From positions 372,001 through 436,000 of the forward strand of contig CANKYF010000001.1 in the NCBI GenBank assembly GCA_947487895.1: a stretch of 64,000 bases of DNA, in the 5' to 3' direction. This stretch comes from an uncultured Flavobacteriaceae bacterium (GTDB lineage: Bacteria; Bacteroidota; Bacteroidia; Flavobacteriales; Flavobacteriaceae). The position numbers and the translations under genes are program-made. The notes under the pieces were generated by a model. The model had not been told where the DNA came from and did not search any database. It saw only the letters and a program-made list of their open reading frames with translations. Positions 54,720 to 62,883 of the stretch are shown piece by piece (the stretch's first letter is position 1; each line of letters begins with the position of its first letter).

Positions 54720-55592
54720 CTATTTTGCATCTTTATCATGTTTTTCAACAATGGTTATGGCAGCAATTAAGTCTTTAACTTCAATATCTTCCATAGTGTC
54801 GTCTATATAAAAAGGAGCCAACTTATCTTTATTATAATTGTAGATTTTCCAACGTTTAAATTGATATTCTAAAGCCGTAAAGTTTTCAACCCAGTCACCA
54901 GAGTTTAAATACATGGTTTTACCATATTTATTCTCTTTATATTCCATTTTTGGTTGATGAATATGTCCGCAGACGACATAATCATAACCATTTTCAATGG
55001 CAAGATCTGAAATAACAGTTTCAAAATCATTAATAAATTTCACCGCTTTTTTAACGCTATTTTTTACTTTTTTAGAAAGAGAATATTTTTCTTTTCCTCT
55101 TTTTTCTAAATACCAGTTTACAAACCTGTTAAGCAAGATTAGAAAATCATAGCCATAACCACCAAGTTTAGCAAGCCATTTTGCTTGTTGAATAGAGACA
55201 TCAAAAACATCACCATGAAAAAACCATCCTTTTTTACCATCTAAATCTAAAACTATCTTATCTACAATAGAAATATTACCAATAGTAGTGCCGCTAAATT
55301 TTCTAAAAAGTTCATCATGATTACCAGTAATATAGTAGATGTCAACACCATCTGAAGCCATATCCATGATTTTTTTAATGACTTTTAAATGTGATTTTGG
55401 AAAATAACGTTTACTAAATTGCCAAACATCAATAATATCGCCATTCAAAATAAGTTTCTTAGGTTCTATACTATTTAAATACGTTAGTAAATGTTTGGCA
55501 TGACAGCCATAAGTTCCTAAATGAACATCGGATATTACTGCTACTTCTATTTTTCTTTTTATCTTCAATATAGGGAGGGTTGGTTCATGCAA
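54720..55592 (-). CDS. LpxH-like UDP-2,3-diacylglucosamine diphosphatase (calcineurin-like)
   Basis: 290 residues of the metallophosphoesterase fold. Metal motifs: VAVISDVHLGTYGCHAKHLL, KLILNGDIIDVWQFSKRYFP, IYYITGNHDELFRKFSGTTI, KGWFFHGDVFDVS, and YVVCGHIHQPKMEYKENK. These five blocks match LpxH and its relatives, which cut UDP-diacylglucosamine in lipid A synthesis; longer than E. coli LpxH (240) by a helical insert, so a related subtype (LpxH2-like) is likely. The start is TTG. Divergent from aroC. Confidence 0.85.
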   Translation of the reverse strand: MHEPTLPILKIKRKIEVAVISDVHLGTYGCHAKHLLTYLNSIEPKKLILNGDIIDVWQFSKRYFPKSHLKVIKKIMDMASDGVDIYYITGNHDELFRKFSGTTIGNISIVDKIVLDLDGKKGWFFHGDVFDVSIQQAKWLAKLGGYGYDFLILLNRFVNWYLEKRGKEKYSLSKKVKNSVKKAVKFINDFETVISDLAIENGYDYVVCGHIHQPKMEYKENKYGKTMYLNSGDWVENFTALEYQFKRWKIYNYNKDKLAPFYIDDTMEDIEVKDLIAAITIVEKHDKDAK

Positions 55593-55709
55593 ATAACTAC
55601 TTTTACTATTATGTAGATATTATCTTATAATTATCTATTCGTGAGAATATTGTTAAGCTATTGTTATGTTATTTTAGAGTTTAAAGTTTGTTTTTAGTGT
55701 CTTTTCATT

Positions 55710-55740
55710 TTTGTTATCTCTCAGATAAGATTTACTTTAG
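55710..55740 (+). promoter_or_regulatory. Promoter of aroC
   Basis: TTTG (55710-55713), 19 bases, then TACTTTAG (55733-55740): the Bacteroidetes TTTG-N19-TAnnTTTG layout with one mismatch at the -7 box. It lies 15 bases before the aroC start codon. Confidence 0.7.
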
Positions 55741-55755
55741 CACAAAATTTTTGAT

Positions 55756-56817
55756 ATGGCTGGAAATTCCTTTGGAAAACTATTTAATTTAACTACTTAC
55801 GGAGAATCTCATGGTGCTGGTTTAGGCGGTGTAATAGATGGTTGTCCTTCTGGAGTAGAGTTAGATTTAGACGCTATACAGCATGAGTTAAATAGACGTA
55901 AACCTGGTCAATCTGCTATTGTAACACAACGTAAAGAGCCAGATACGGTAAAGTTTTATTCTGGAATTTTTGAAGGTAAAACAACTGGAACGCCTATAGG
56001 TTTTGTAATTGAAAATACCAATCAAAAATCTCATGATTACACGCATATAAAAGATAGTTATAGACCTAGTCATGCAGACTATGTGTATGATAAAAAATAC
56101 GGATTTAGAGATTACCGCGGTGGCGGACGTAGTTCTGCGCGTGAAACTGCTTGTAGAGTAGTAGCAGGTGCCATTGCAAAACAGCTTTTAAAAGAAATTG
56201 AGATTACTGCCTATGTATCTAGTGTAGGTACTATGAAACTAGATAAGCCTTACACAGATTTAGATTTGTCTAAAGCTGAAGAAAACATTGTACGTTGTCC
56301 AGATATGGATATGGCGTCTCAAATGGAAAGTTACATTAAAGAAGTACGCAGCAAAGGAGATACTGTTGGTGGAGTAGTAAGCTGTGTCATTAAAAATGTG
56401 CCAGTAGGTCTTGGAGAACCTGTTTTTGATAAATTGCATGCAGAATTAGGTAAAGCCATGTTGTCTATAAATGCGGTAAAAGGCTTTGAGTATGGTAGTG
56501 GTTTTCATGGAAGTACCATGTACGGCAGTGATCATAACGATGCCTTTAATAACGATGGGTCTACAAAAACCAATTTCTCAGGTGGCATACAAGGAGGTAT
56601 AAGTAACGGTATGGATATTTATTTCAATGTAGCTTTTAAACCTGTAGCAACACTTATTCAGAAATACGAAACTATAGATAAACACGGAAAAACAGTAGAA
56701 ATGCAAGGTAAAGGTCGTCATGATCCTTGTGTAGTGCCTCGTGCAGTGCCTATAGTAGAAGCTATGGCAGCATTGGTATTGGCAGATTTTCACCTAATAA
56801 ATAAAATGCATTCTTAG
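55756..56817 (+). CDS. aroC: Chorismate synthase
   Basis: 353 residues, family length. Makes chorismate from EPSP using reduced FMN. Seen: [20 protein letters not shown] and [19 protein letters not shown] (FMN end), [40 protein letters not shown], and [20 protein letters not shown]. Last step of the shikimate pathway and needed for aromatic amino acids. Transcribed alone from the promoter seen upstream. Confidence 0.97.
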   Translation: MAGNSFGKLFNLTTYGESHGAGLGGVIDGCPSGVELDLDAIQHELNRRKPGQSAIVTQRKEPDTVKFYSGIFEGKTTGTPIGFVIENTNQKSHDYTHIKDSYRPSHADYVYDKKYGFRDYRGGGRSSARETACRVVAGAIAKQLLKEIEITAYVSSVGTMKLDKPYTDLDLSKAEENIVRCPDMDMASQMESYIKEVRSKGDTVGGVVSCVIKNVPVGLGEPVFDKLHAELGKAMLSINAVKGFEYGSGFHGSTMYGSDHNDAFNNDGSTKTNFSGGIQGGISNGMDIYFNVAFKPVATLIQKYETIDKHGKTVEMQGKGRHDPCVVPRAVPIVEAMAALVLADFHLINKMHS

Positions 56818-56824
56818 AAGCTAT

Positions 56825-56905
56825 TTCCCGCTTTTCACTATATCTTTTTTTCGAAACTCAAAAAAGGATGCCGCTTCAATCGGGGCTATAAATCTGGTCT
56901 TAATA
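56825..56905. repeat. Possible conserved intergenic element after aroC
   Basis: CCCGCTTTTCACTATATC and GGATGCCGCTTCAATCGGGG stand out as GC-richer, recurring flavobacterial intergenic text that I recall from other genomes. It contains a short inverted part around AAAAAAGG/CTTTTTT. I cannot show a second copy in this window. Confidence 0.3.
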
Positions 56906-56990
56906 TTTTAAGAAAATAAAAAAATAATTAATTTTAGGATTTGTAAAAATGACCTAAAATATTTGTACACTTAAATTTTAAGATTTAGTA

Positions 56991-57494
56991 ATGAAAAGCA
57001 ACCTATTAATTATTATTTGTTTATTTCTTTGTTTTACTTCATGCAGCAAATCTGGAACTCCCGAAGGCGAGCTAAGATATATTGTTAAAAATTTACAAAA
57101 CGACGAAGGCTTTAAAAACTTAAAGAAGTTACAGCCATCTGAAGAAGATTTTAAAAAGATTTTTATAAACGATGAAGTTGCAAAATTGGTTTCAGAATAT
57201 TCTAAAAGACGTTGGGCAGTGGTTGATGATTTACCAGTAGATATGATGAATCCTGACAATGAAACAGATAAAATAGCTATAGTGTCTTCAAACAAAGAAC
57301 AATTAGTACAATGGAGGCATAAAGGACTACCAGAAAACTATACAGCTTTAGCAGAATTTATAAAAGATGATGTCGTTATTTACGGAATGAAATATGTAAG
57401 CCAAGAAGGACGAGTTATAAAACAAAGAGCAGGTTTTTTTAATGTTAATGACAAATGGATTTTAATACCTGAAACTTTTAAAGCATTTTTTTAG
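56991..57494 (+). CDS. Small lipoprotein, function unknown
   Basis: 167 residues. Lipoprotein signal LLIIICLFLCFTSCSKSGTP with the lipid-anchor Cys at about residue 18, after which the mature part (RYIVKNLQNDEGFKNLKKLQ; LPVDMMNPDNETDKIAIVSS; VYGMKYVSQEGRVIKQRAGF-like end) has a mixed alpha-beta pattern. No family recognised. Its stop codon abuts the ATG of the sulfurtransferase gene, so they are probably coupled. Confidence 0.75.
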   Translation: MKSNLLIIICLFLCFTSCSKSGTPEGELRYIVKNLQNDEGFKNLKKLQPSEEDFKKIFINDEVAKLVSEYSKRRWAVVDDLPVDMMNPDNETDKIAIVSSNKEQLVQWRHKGLPENYTALAEFIKDDVVIYGMKYVSQEGRVIKQRAGFFNVNDKWILIPETFKAFF

Positions 57495-58316
57495 ATGAGC
57501 AGAATAATATCATTAGAACAACCAATAGTAACTGCAAAATGGCTTCAAGAAAATATTGAAGCACAAAATCTGGTAGTGTTAGACGGTACTATAAACAAAG
57601 TTTTTGACCCTGAAACCAAGCAAATACCAAATGCACGTTATTTTGATATTAAACAAAAATTTAGTGATGTAGCAGGTGAGTTCCCAAGTACATTTCCGTC
57701 AGAAAAACAATTTCAGGAAGAAGCTCAAAACTTAGGTCTTAATAAAGACAGTGTTATTGTAGTGTATGATGATAAAGGTATTTATTCTAGTGCTCGAGTT
57801 TGGTGGTTGTTTAAAGCCTTTGGGTACGACAATGTAGCAGTCTTAAATGGCGGATTTCCAGAATGGTTAAACCAAGAGTACCCAATACAAAACATGAAAC
57901 CTTATAGCGGAGGAAAAGGAAATTTTGAGGCCAGTCTTAAGCCTGAATTCATGAAGTTCTTTAAAGACATGGAGCATGCTTCAAAAAACAACACACATAC
58001 AATAATTGATGCCCGTTCTAACGCCCGTTTTAATTGTGAAGTTCCAGAACCAAGAGAAGGTTTAAGAATGGGAACCATACCAAATTCTAGTAATATTCCA
58101 TTTACAGATTTATTAGAAAACGGATTGTTGAAAGATAAAAAGGCTTTACAAGATATTTTTGCTAATAAAATCAATGATAGCAATGATCCTGTTATTTTTT
58201 CTTGTGGCTCTGGTATTACGGCTTGCGTATTAGCGTTGGGTGCTGAAATTGCTGAATACAAAAATCTTGCTGTTTATGATGGCTCTTGGACGGAGTGGGG
58301 GAGTTTGGTTATCTAG
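57495..58316 (+). CDS. 3-mercaptopyruvate-type sulfurtransferase (tandem rhodanese)
   Basis: 273 residues, two rhodanese domains. The first (about 8-135) is structural (VVLDGTINKVFDPETKQIPN; RYFDIKQKFSDVAGEFPSTF; VYDDKGIYSSARVWWLFKAF). The second has the active loop PVIFSCGSGITACVLALGAE, where CGSGxTA indicates a 3-mercaptopyruvate rather than thiosulfate rhodanese preference. Moves sulfane sulfur to acceptors in the cytosol. Probably coupled to the upstream lipoprotein gene. Confidence 0.92.
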   Translation: MSRIISLEQPIVTAKWLQENIEAQNLVVLDGTINKVFDPETKQIPNARYFDIKQKFSDVAGEFPSTFPSEKQFQEEAQNLGLNKDSVIVVYDDKGIYSSARVWWLFKAFGYDNVAVLNGGFPEWLNQEYPIQNMKPYSGGKGNFEASLKPEFMKFFKDMEHASKNNTHTIIDARSNARFNCEVPEPREGLRMGTIPNSSNIPFTDLLENGLLKDKKALQDIFANKINDSNDPVIFSCGSGITACVLALGAEIAEYKNLAVYDGSWTEWGSLVI

Positions 58317-58385
58317 ATTTAATTAACAATAATATTTTGATATTATTTTAATTTATTAAAACCTTACAGATATTGTTGTAAATGA

Positions 58386-59471
58386 TCAATTTATCTTTCT
58401 CTTAAGGATAAATATACCACATGTAATTGTACTTAACCACAATAAGGTATTGATAATAAATTCGAAAATAACGTGACTACCATAATCGTGAAAATTAAAA
58501 AAGTGAATATTTAGTATAGTTAAGACTATCCTTATAATTGAATAAACGAAACATATTAATAAAAATAATAATTTGAATGATTTAAAATCATATTTTTTAA
58601 ATAAGTAAGCTAATACTGTTGGGATAAAAAATATACCGTAACTTAATACGTTTAAAGCAAAGTTGAGATTTAGTATGAAATGATTTAATAAATGAAAAGC
58701 ACTTGCTACTACTAAATAGAAAACCCAAAACTTTTTGCTTTTTAATAAAAATATAAATCCAGTAATTTCAAAAATAGGGATAATATAATCTACTATTTCA
58801 AACCAGTGATTTGGAATTTTGAAGACATATTGGGAAACAGATTTTACTTGTTGACTATTAAAATATCCTTCATAAAACCAGTTAAAAAAACCACTTGTAT
58901 TGGAATTGAAATCTATCCATAACAATTTTGCCAAACCTCCAGTAAGAAACCCAAAAGCTATCATGATACCCATAATAGCCAGAGATCTATTTTGAGTATT
59001 TGTACTAATTTTTTTGTCCTTTCTTATTGCATATAATGTACCACAATTTGTAAATGCTAAAACGGGATAAGTAAATAAGAATAAATTTGTGTAGTGGTCA
59101 ATTTTCCCAAAGCTAAAAGAGTAAGAATACATTATTGAACTTACAATAAACATAAGTATTAAGCTAAATCTACTAAAAAAACCTATAGTGATACATAGTA
59201 TAAGAATTATAGCTAATATATCTGCAGATATAAAAACCAAATCAGGCAAATAATTGTTTGTAAGATTCGCAAAACTTAAGATTTGTGGTCTAAATAAACC
59301 AGGGGGAACATCAATTAAATACGACCAAGAAGGTAAAAAATAAAAAAGCAGTAATGCACCATAAAATATTCTAAAAACCCCCAATTCTTGAGTTTTTATA
59401 GATGTAGAAAACTTAATTTTTTTAAAAAAATGACCTAATAAGTTATCAATAAATATTAAGAATTGTGTCAT
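58386..59471 (-). CDS. HTTM-domain membrane protein (vitamin K carboxylase-like)
   Basis: 361 residues with about nine to ten membrane helices. The N-terminus KTQELGVFRIFYGALLLFYF matches the HTTM fold start, followed by DHYTNLFLFTYPVLAFTNCG and GGLAKLLWIDFNSNTSGFFN, then PNHWFEIVDYIIPIFEITGF. HTTM proteins include vitamin K gamma-carboxylase relatives and lipase/oxidoreductase helpers, and often occur with DCC thiol proteins, as in this cluster. Overlaps the next upstream gene by 26 bases, so translation is coupled. The substrate is unknown. Confidence 0.85.
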   Translation of the reverse strand: MTQFLIFIDNLLGHFFKKIKFSTSIKTQELGVFRIFYGALLLFYFLPSWSYLIDVPPGLFRPQILSFANLTNNYLPDLVFISADILAIILILCITIGFFSRFSLILMFIVSSIMYSYSFSFGKIDHYTNLFLFTYPVLAFTNCGTLYAIRKDKKISTNTQNRSLAIMGIMIAFGFLTGGLAKLLWIDFNSNTSGFFNWFYEGYFNSQQVKSVSQYVFKIPNHWFEIVDYIIPIFEITGFIFLLKSKKFWVFYLVVASAFHLLNHFILNLNFALNVLSYGIFFIPTVLAYLFKKYDFKSFKLLFLLICFVYSIIRIVLTILNIHFFNFHDYGSHVIFEFIINTLLWLSTITCGIFILKRKIN

Positions 59472-59967
59472 TTTTAATTAATTTATCTTCATAGTAACTT
59501 CCATCTTTTAAGATAACTATTCTATGATTTTTGAGTATTAGAACAGAATCTATACAATTTTGATCTTTTAATTTTTTTTGAAGCCATTTTTTTGTTTCTA
59601 TAATATCGTTTTTAGAAATTTTAGATTTAATATTATAAGTAAAATTAAGATGAAGAGTTTTTTGCTTTTTTGGTTCATATTCAATTAATCCAAAGTGGTT
59701 TTTATAGAAATAGTTAAAATATTCCATACGAACCTTCCCTATAAAGGTTTCTTTGTCTAATTTTTTTTGTTTTCCATTATAATCAATTCCATAAATTTCA
59801 TTCTTATTTATAGAAACTTCTTTTTCGATATTACACATGTAAGAACCTGCAGGTAGTATAACAGCTGGAAATAATTCTAGACGATAATCAATAGACTTTA
59901 TTAAAAATGGTATAATAAAAATAATAACTAGTATTAAAAAGTTATTTATATTTTTATACTTCTTCAA
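59446..59967 (-). CDS. Small membrane-anchored hypothetical protein
   Basis: 173 residues. One N-terminal membrane helix (NNFLILVIIFIIPFLIKSID), then a soluble domain (RLELFPAVILPAGSYMCNIE; KETFIGKVRMEYFNYFYKNH; KTLHLNFTYNIKSKISKNDI; LILKNHRIVILKDGSYYEDK). No family recognised. Start is TTG. Overlaps the HTTM gene and follows the DCC gene after ~106 bases, so is probably a partner in the same small cluster. Confidence 0.7.
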   Translation of the reverse strand: MKKYKNINNFLILVIIFIIPFLIKSIDYRLELFPAVILPAGSYMCNIEKEVSINKNEIYGIDYNGKQKKLDKETFIGKVRMEYFNYFYKNHFGLIEYEPKKQKTLHLNFTYNIKSKISKNDIIETKKWLQKKLKDQNCIDSVLILKNHRIVILKDGSYYEDKLIKNDTILNIY

Positions 59968-60073
59968 TTTACATCACTTTACTGTTCATGCTAAATATAC
60001 AAAAAAGGATTTGTCAAAATTTATTTAAGTTGTAATAGTTTAAATATCATAATGTTAATGAAAACTAATAAAC

Positions 60074-60490
60074 TTAATCTAAAAACTTACCCTTCAACTC
60101 AGGTGTAGGAATCATACAAGCGTCTTTTTTTCCATACCATTTATAACGGTTTTTGGCAATAAAATCATAGAACCAATTGCGTATTATTGCTGGTACTATT
60201 AAAAAAACAACCATAAGATTTGTAGGAAACCCCAATTGTGCTCCAATTTTTAAGGCTGCTGTAGATTTATAAGTAATGCCTTTTTCTGGAGTATAAAGAA
60301 GTACAGAATCTATTTTACTAGAATCTATATTGTGTTTTTTTATAAGAGTTTGCCCAATATTACTTTGTAAAGGCGCAAATAGAAACACATCCTTTTTATC
60401 ATGTTTAATCACATATTGCACAGAGCTATTGCAGAGGTTACAAACCCCATCAAAAAGGATTAATTTTTTATTATTTGGAACTTCAATCAT
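60074..60490 (-). CDS. DCC-family thiol-disulfide oxidoreductase
   Basis: 138 residues. DCC signature LILFDGVCNLCNSSVQYVIK with the DxxCxxC redox site, then DVFLFAPLQSNIGQTLIKKH, SVLLYTPEKGITYKSTAALK and VVFLIVPAIIRNWFYDFIAK, with the C-terminal RYKWYGKKDACMIPTPELKG. Thioredoxin-like fold with a predicted hydrophobic stretch. Family partners are commonly HTTM membrane proteins, matching the neighbours here. Its 5' leader is next to the inverted repeat at 60495. Confidence 0.9.
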   Translation of the reverse strand: MIEVPNNKKLILFDGVCNLCNSSVQYVIKHDKKDVFLFAPLQSNIGQTLIKKHNIDSSKIDSVLLYTPEKGITYKSTAALKIGAQLGFPTNLMVVFLIVPAIIRNWFYDFIAKNRYKWYGKKDACMIPTPELKGKFLD

Positions 60491-60494
60491 AAAC

Positions 60495-60574
60495 TGTCAT
60501 TCCTGCGAAGGCAGGAATCTATTTTTGAGTTACATTTACTATAGTTGTGGATTCCTGCCTTCGCAGGAATGACA
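60495..60574. repeat. Perfect 25-bp inverted repeat with nested hairpins
   Basis: Arms 60495-60519 and 60550-60574 are exact reverse complements around a 30-base loop. Each arm also carries its own inner palindrome TCCTGCGAAGGCAGGA. The text (GTCATTCCTGCGAAGGCAGG) is a type seen widely as a dispersed REP/MITE-like element. It sits between the DCC gene and the TPR regulator gene, 5 bases upstream of the DCC start codon, so it may affect its leader. Confidence 0.85.
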
Positions 60575-60630
60575 AAACTTCTGTTAAAAAGCATCATTAA
60601 GAGGAATTCTAATTACTATCGGGAGACGTG

Positions 60631-60676
60631 GGAGTCACATTAATAGATTGCCACGCCTATGGCTCGCAATGACGTA
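60631..60676. repeat. Second dispersed intergenic motif
   Basis: GATTGCCACGCCTATGGCTC followed by GCAATGACG is a second GC-rich dispersed sequence type, partly complementary to itself, close to the 60495 repeat and just after the TPR regulator stop. Confidence 0.45.
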
Positions 60677-60691
60677 ACAAAGATACGTCTT

Positions 60692-62575
60692 TTACAAGGC
60701 ATTCAAAAAGGTCCCTAAATCCGTTTCTTTGTCTAAACTTAGCTTCTTTTTAAGTCGATATTTGCTTTTTAAAACACTTTCTGGTAATACATTTAACATG
60801 GATGCTATTTCTTTAGTAGAAAGGTTCATACGTAAAAAAGAAGCAAGTCTTATTTCTTTTTCTGTGATATCGGCATAAACGGCCTTCAACTTATTATCGA
60901 AGTTATTATGTACTTCAGAGAAATAAGATTTAAAGACTTCCCAATCTTTATCTTCTGCACTTTCTTTTTTTAGTAACATGACTAAACGGCGGAACTCCAT
61001 TTTAAATAGTTCTGGCGATTTTTTAATTTTCTCTAAGTTTTCTTTAAGTTCCTGTATAAAGGTGCTTTTCTGTACTAAATGTAATGTTTGGCTTGCTAAT
61101 TCCTTCTTTTTAAATGCTATTTCCTGTTTGTAAATGGCTTCTTGCTTTTCTCGTTCAATAGCATTTTTCTTAATACGCTGTTTAAACACAAAATAGATTA
61201 AACCAGCAATAGCTAAAAATGAAAACATACCAATACCATAAAGACTTTTAGAGAGTTTATCATTTTCAGCTTGTACATTTAAGGTTTTTATTTCTTCATT
61301 TTGTAAAGCTATTTGGGCTTCTTTTTTTTCGGTTTCATATTTGGCTTTTAGTTCTTCAATTTGTTTAGCATTTTTAAGACTAAAAATACTGTCTTGTAAC
61401 TGGATGTATTTCCTTGAATCTTCTAAAGCTGATTTATAATTTTTAGTTTTAGCATAAGCTTTTGATCTTCCAAAATAACCATCTCTCATTACATCGATAG
61501 CTTTTATAGAGTCTGATAATTGTACCGCATGTGTATAATTTTCTATAGCCAGATCATATTTTTTAGAGCTATAATAGGAATCTCCAATTAAATTATAACC
61601 AGTAATGAGATTCATTTGAGAACCTATTCTTTTCTCTACTTCCAAGGCTTCCTTAAGAATTTTTATGGCTTTCTCATGGTTGCCTTTTTTAGAATATAAA
61701 CTAGCAATATTTGATAGATTAATTGAGATGAAATCATATCTCTTGATTTCTTTTGAGATGATTAAACTTTGATTATAATTATCTATAGCTTTATCGTAAT
61801 CTTCTAAATACCAATAAGCATTACCTATTTCTGTGTAAGTTACAGACATCCATTTTTTTTCGTTTATATTTTTTAATAGAATAAGAGATTTTTCTAAAGG
61901 CTTTAAGGCTAGTTCATAATTACTTCTTAGCATTTCTATTCTTGCTGAATGCCCTAAAGCTATGGCTTTTAGTAATTTCTTCTCAGGAATAATTGTATCT
62001 AAAATTTTTAAAGATTTTATGTTTTCTTTCACAGCAGCTTCAAAATCTCCACTATCCATATTAATAGTAGCTTTTCTATTTAAGGACATGGACATGAGTT
62101 CTCCATTTTTAATTTTTCTTGCATATTTATACCCGTTTTCTGAAATGTTTATTGCTGTCTCATAGTTACCTTGCATGCATTCAAATGTTGCATAATCATC
62201 ACTTGTTTTACATAATTCTTTAAAGAAATTATTTTGTTCAAGTATTTTAAAAGACTTTTTAAAATAAAACCTTGAGGAATCTACATTGGGTTTAAACCTA
62301 AAATAATAGCCTAAGTTTCTATATGCAATACCTTCTCCTTTACTAAAATTATCATTTAATGAAAGTTTTAAAATATTTTTAGCGTATTTAAATGATAATT
62401 CAGGGTCTTTATGTTTTAATTCTTCAAAAATTAGATTTCCAGTTGCTACTTTTTTAGATATGTTTTTATGATTTTCAAATGCCAATTTCAAACTATCAAA
62501 ATATTTTTTATTTTGGGCAATTAGAGTATTACAAACTAAAACTATAAGAAAAAGAAATAAAAAATTACGTTTCAT
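60692..62575 (-). CDS. Membrane TPR sensor with LuxR-like helix-turn-helix
   Basis: 627 residues from the ATG giving signal MKRNFLFLFLIVLVCNTLIA; a GTG start six codons earlier would mask it. The N-terminal ~400 residues hold about eight TPR-type repeats (ISVNLSNIASLYSKKGNHEK-like; TGYNLIGDSYYSSKKYDLAI; DVMRDGYFGRSKAYAKTKNY). Then a membrane helix (YGIGMFSFLAIAGLIYFVFK), a coiled coil, and a LuxR-like C-terminal HTH (EKEIRLASFLRMNLSTKEIA; SMLNVLPESVLKSKYRLKKK). These Bacteroidetes regulators sense in the periplasm and bind DNA in the cytosol. Divergent from the cytolysin gene. Confidence 0.9.
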   Translation of the reverse strand: MKRNFLFLFLIVLVCNTLIAQNKKYFDSLKLAFENHKNISKKVATGNLIFEELKHKDPELSFKYAKNILKLSLNDNFSKGEGIAYRNLGYYFRFKPNVDSSRFYFKKSFKILEQNNFFKELCKTSDDYATFECMQGNYETAINISENGYKYARKIKNGELMSMSLNRKATINMDSGDFEAAVKENIKSLKILDTIIPEKKLLKAIALGHSARIEMLRSNYELALKPLEKSLILLKNINEKKWMSVTYTEIGNAYWYLEDYDKAIDNYNQSLIISKEIKRYDFISINLSNIASLYSKKGNHEKAIKILKEALEVEKRIGSQMNLITGYNLIGDSYYSSKKYDLAIENYTHAVQLSDSIKAIDVMRDGYFGRSKAYAKTKNYKSALEDSRKYIQLQDSIFSLKNAKQIEELKAKYETEKKEAQIALQNEEIKTLNVQAENDKLSKSLYGIGMFSFLAIAGLIYFVFKQRIKKNAIEREKQEAIYKQEIAFKKKELASQTLHLVQKSTFIQELKENLEKIKKSPELFKMEFRRLVMLLKKESAEDKDWEVFKSYFSEVHNNFDNKLKAVYADITEKEIRLASFLRMNLSTKEIASMLNVLPESVLKSKYRLKKKLSLDKETDLGTFLNAL

Positions 62576-62883
62576 AGGTTGGTTATTTAACACATCTAAG
62601 ATAGGTATAATATCTATTCAAAATTTTAATTAGTCCACATCTAAAAATAGTCTTGTCCATGAAAAATCTATATTTCTCTCTTTGCTATAGTAATTTTTTT
62701 AAGTATTATTTATTTGATAATCAGGTTTTTGTGTTTGTTTTATGAATTGTTTATTTTTTCAGTGTCTATGCTGCCTTTGAGATGTTTTTGGTTATGATGT
62801 CCATAGTTTGTCCATGCTAAAAATTAGTTTTCATTTGTATTGGTGTCTAGTTTTGAAGTGTTGAATCACAAAAATTAGAAATT
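62576..62883. other. Divergent promoter region with GTCCAY repeats
   Basis: About 300 bases between the TPR regulator and cytolysin genes. A -7-type TAGTTTTG lies at 62848-62855, 28 bases before the cytolysin ATG, without a clear -33. GTCCA is found four times, at 62633 and 62655 (22 bases apart) and at 62799 and 62810 (11 bases apart), all on the same strand. GTCCACATCTAAAAATAG at 62633 and GTCCATGCTAAAAATTAG at 62810 are near-identical longer copies. A binding site for an activator is plausible. Confidence 0.5.

Noticed and set aside
58328-58347. AATAATAT/ATATTATT hairpin between converging genes
   Set aside because: AT-only 8-bp stem with no real U tract; too weak to call a terminator in AT-rich DNA.
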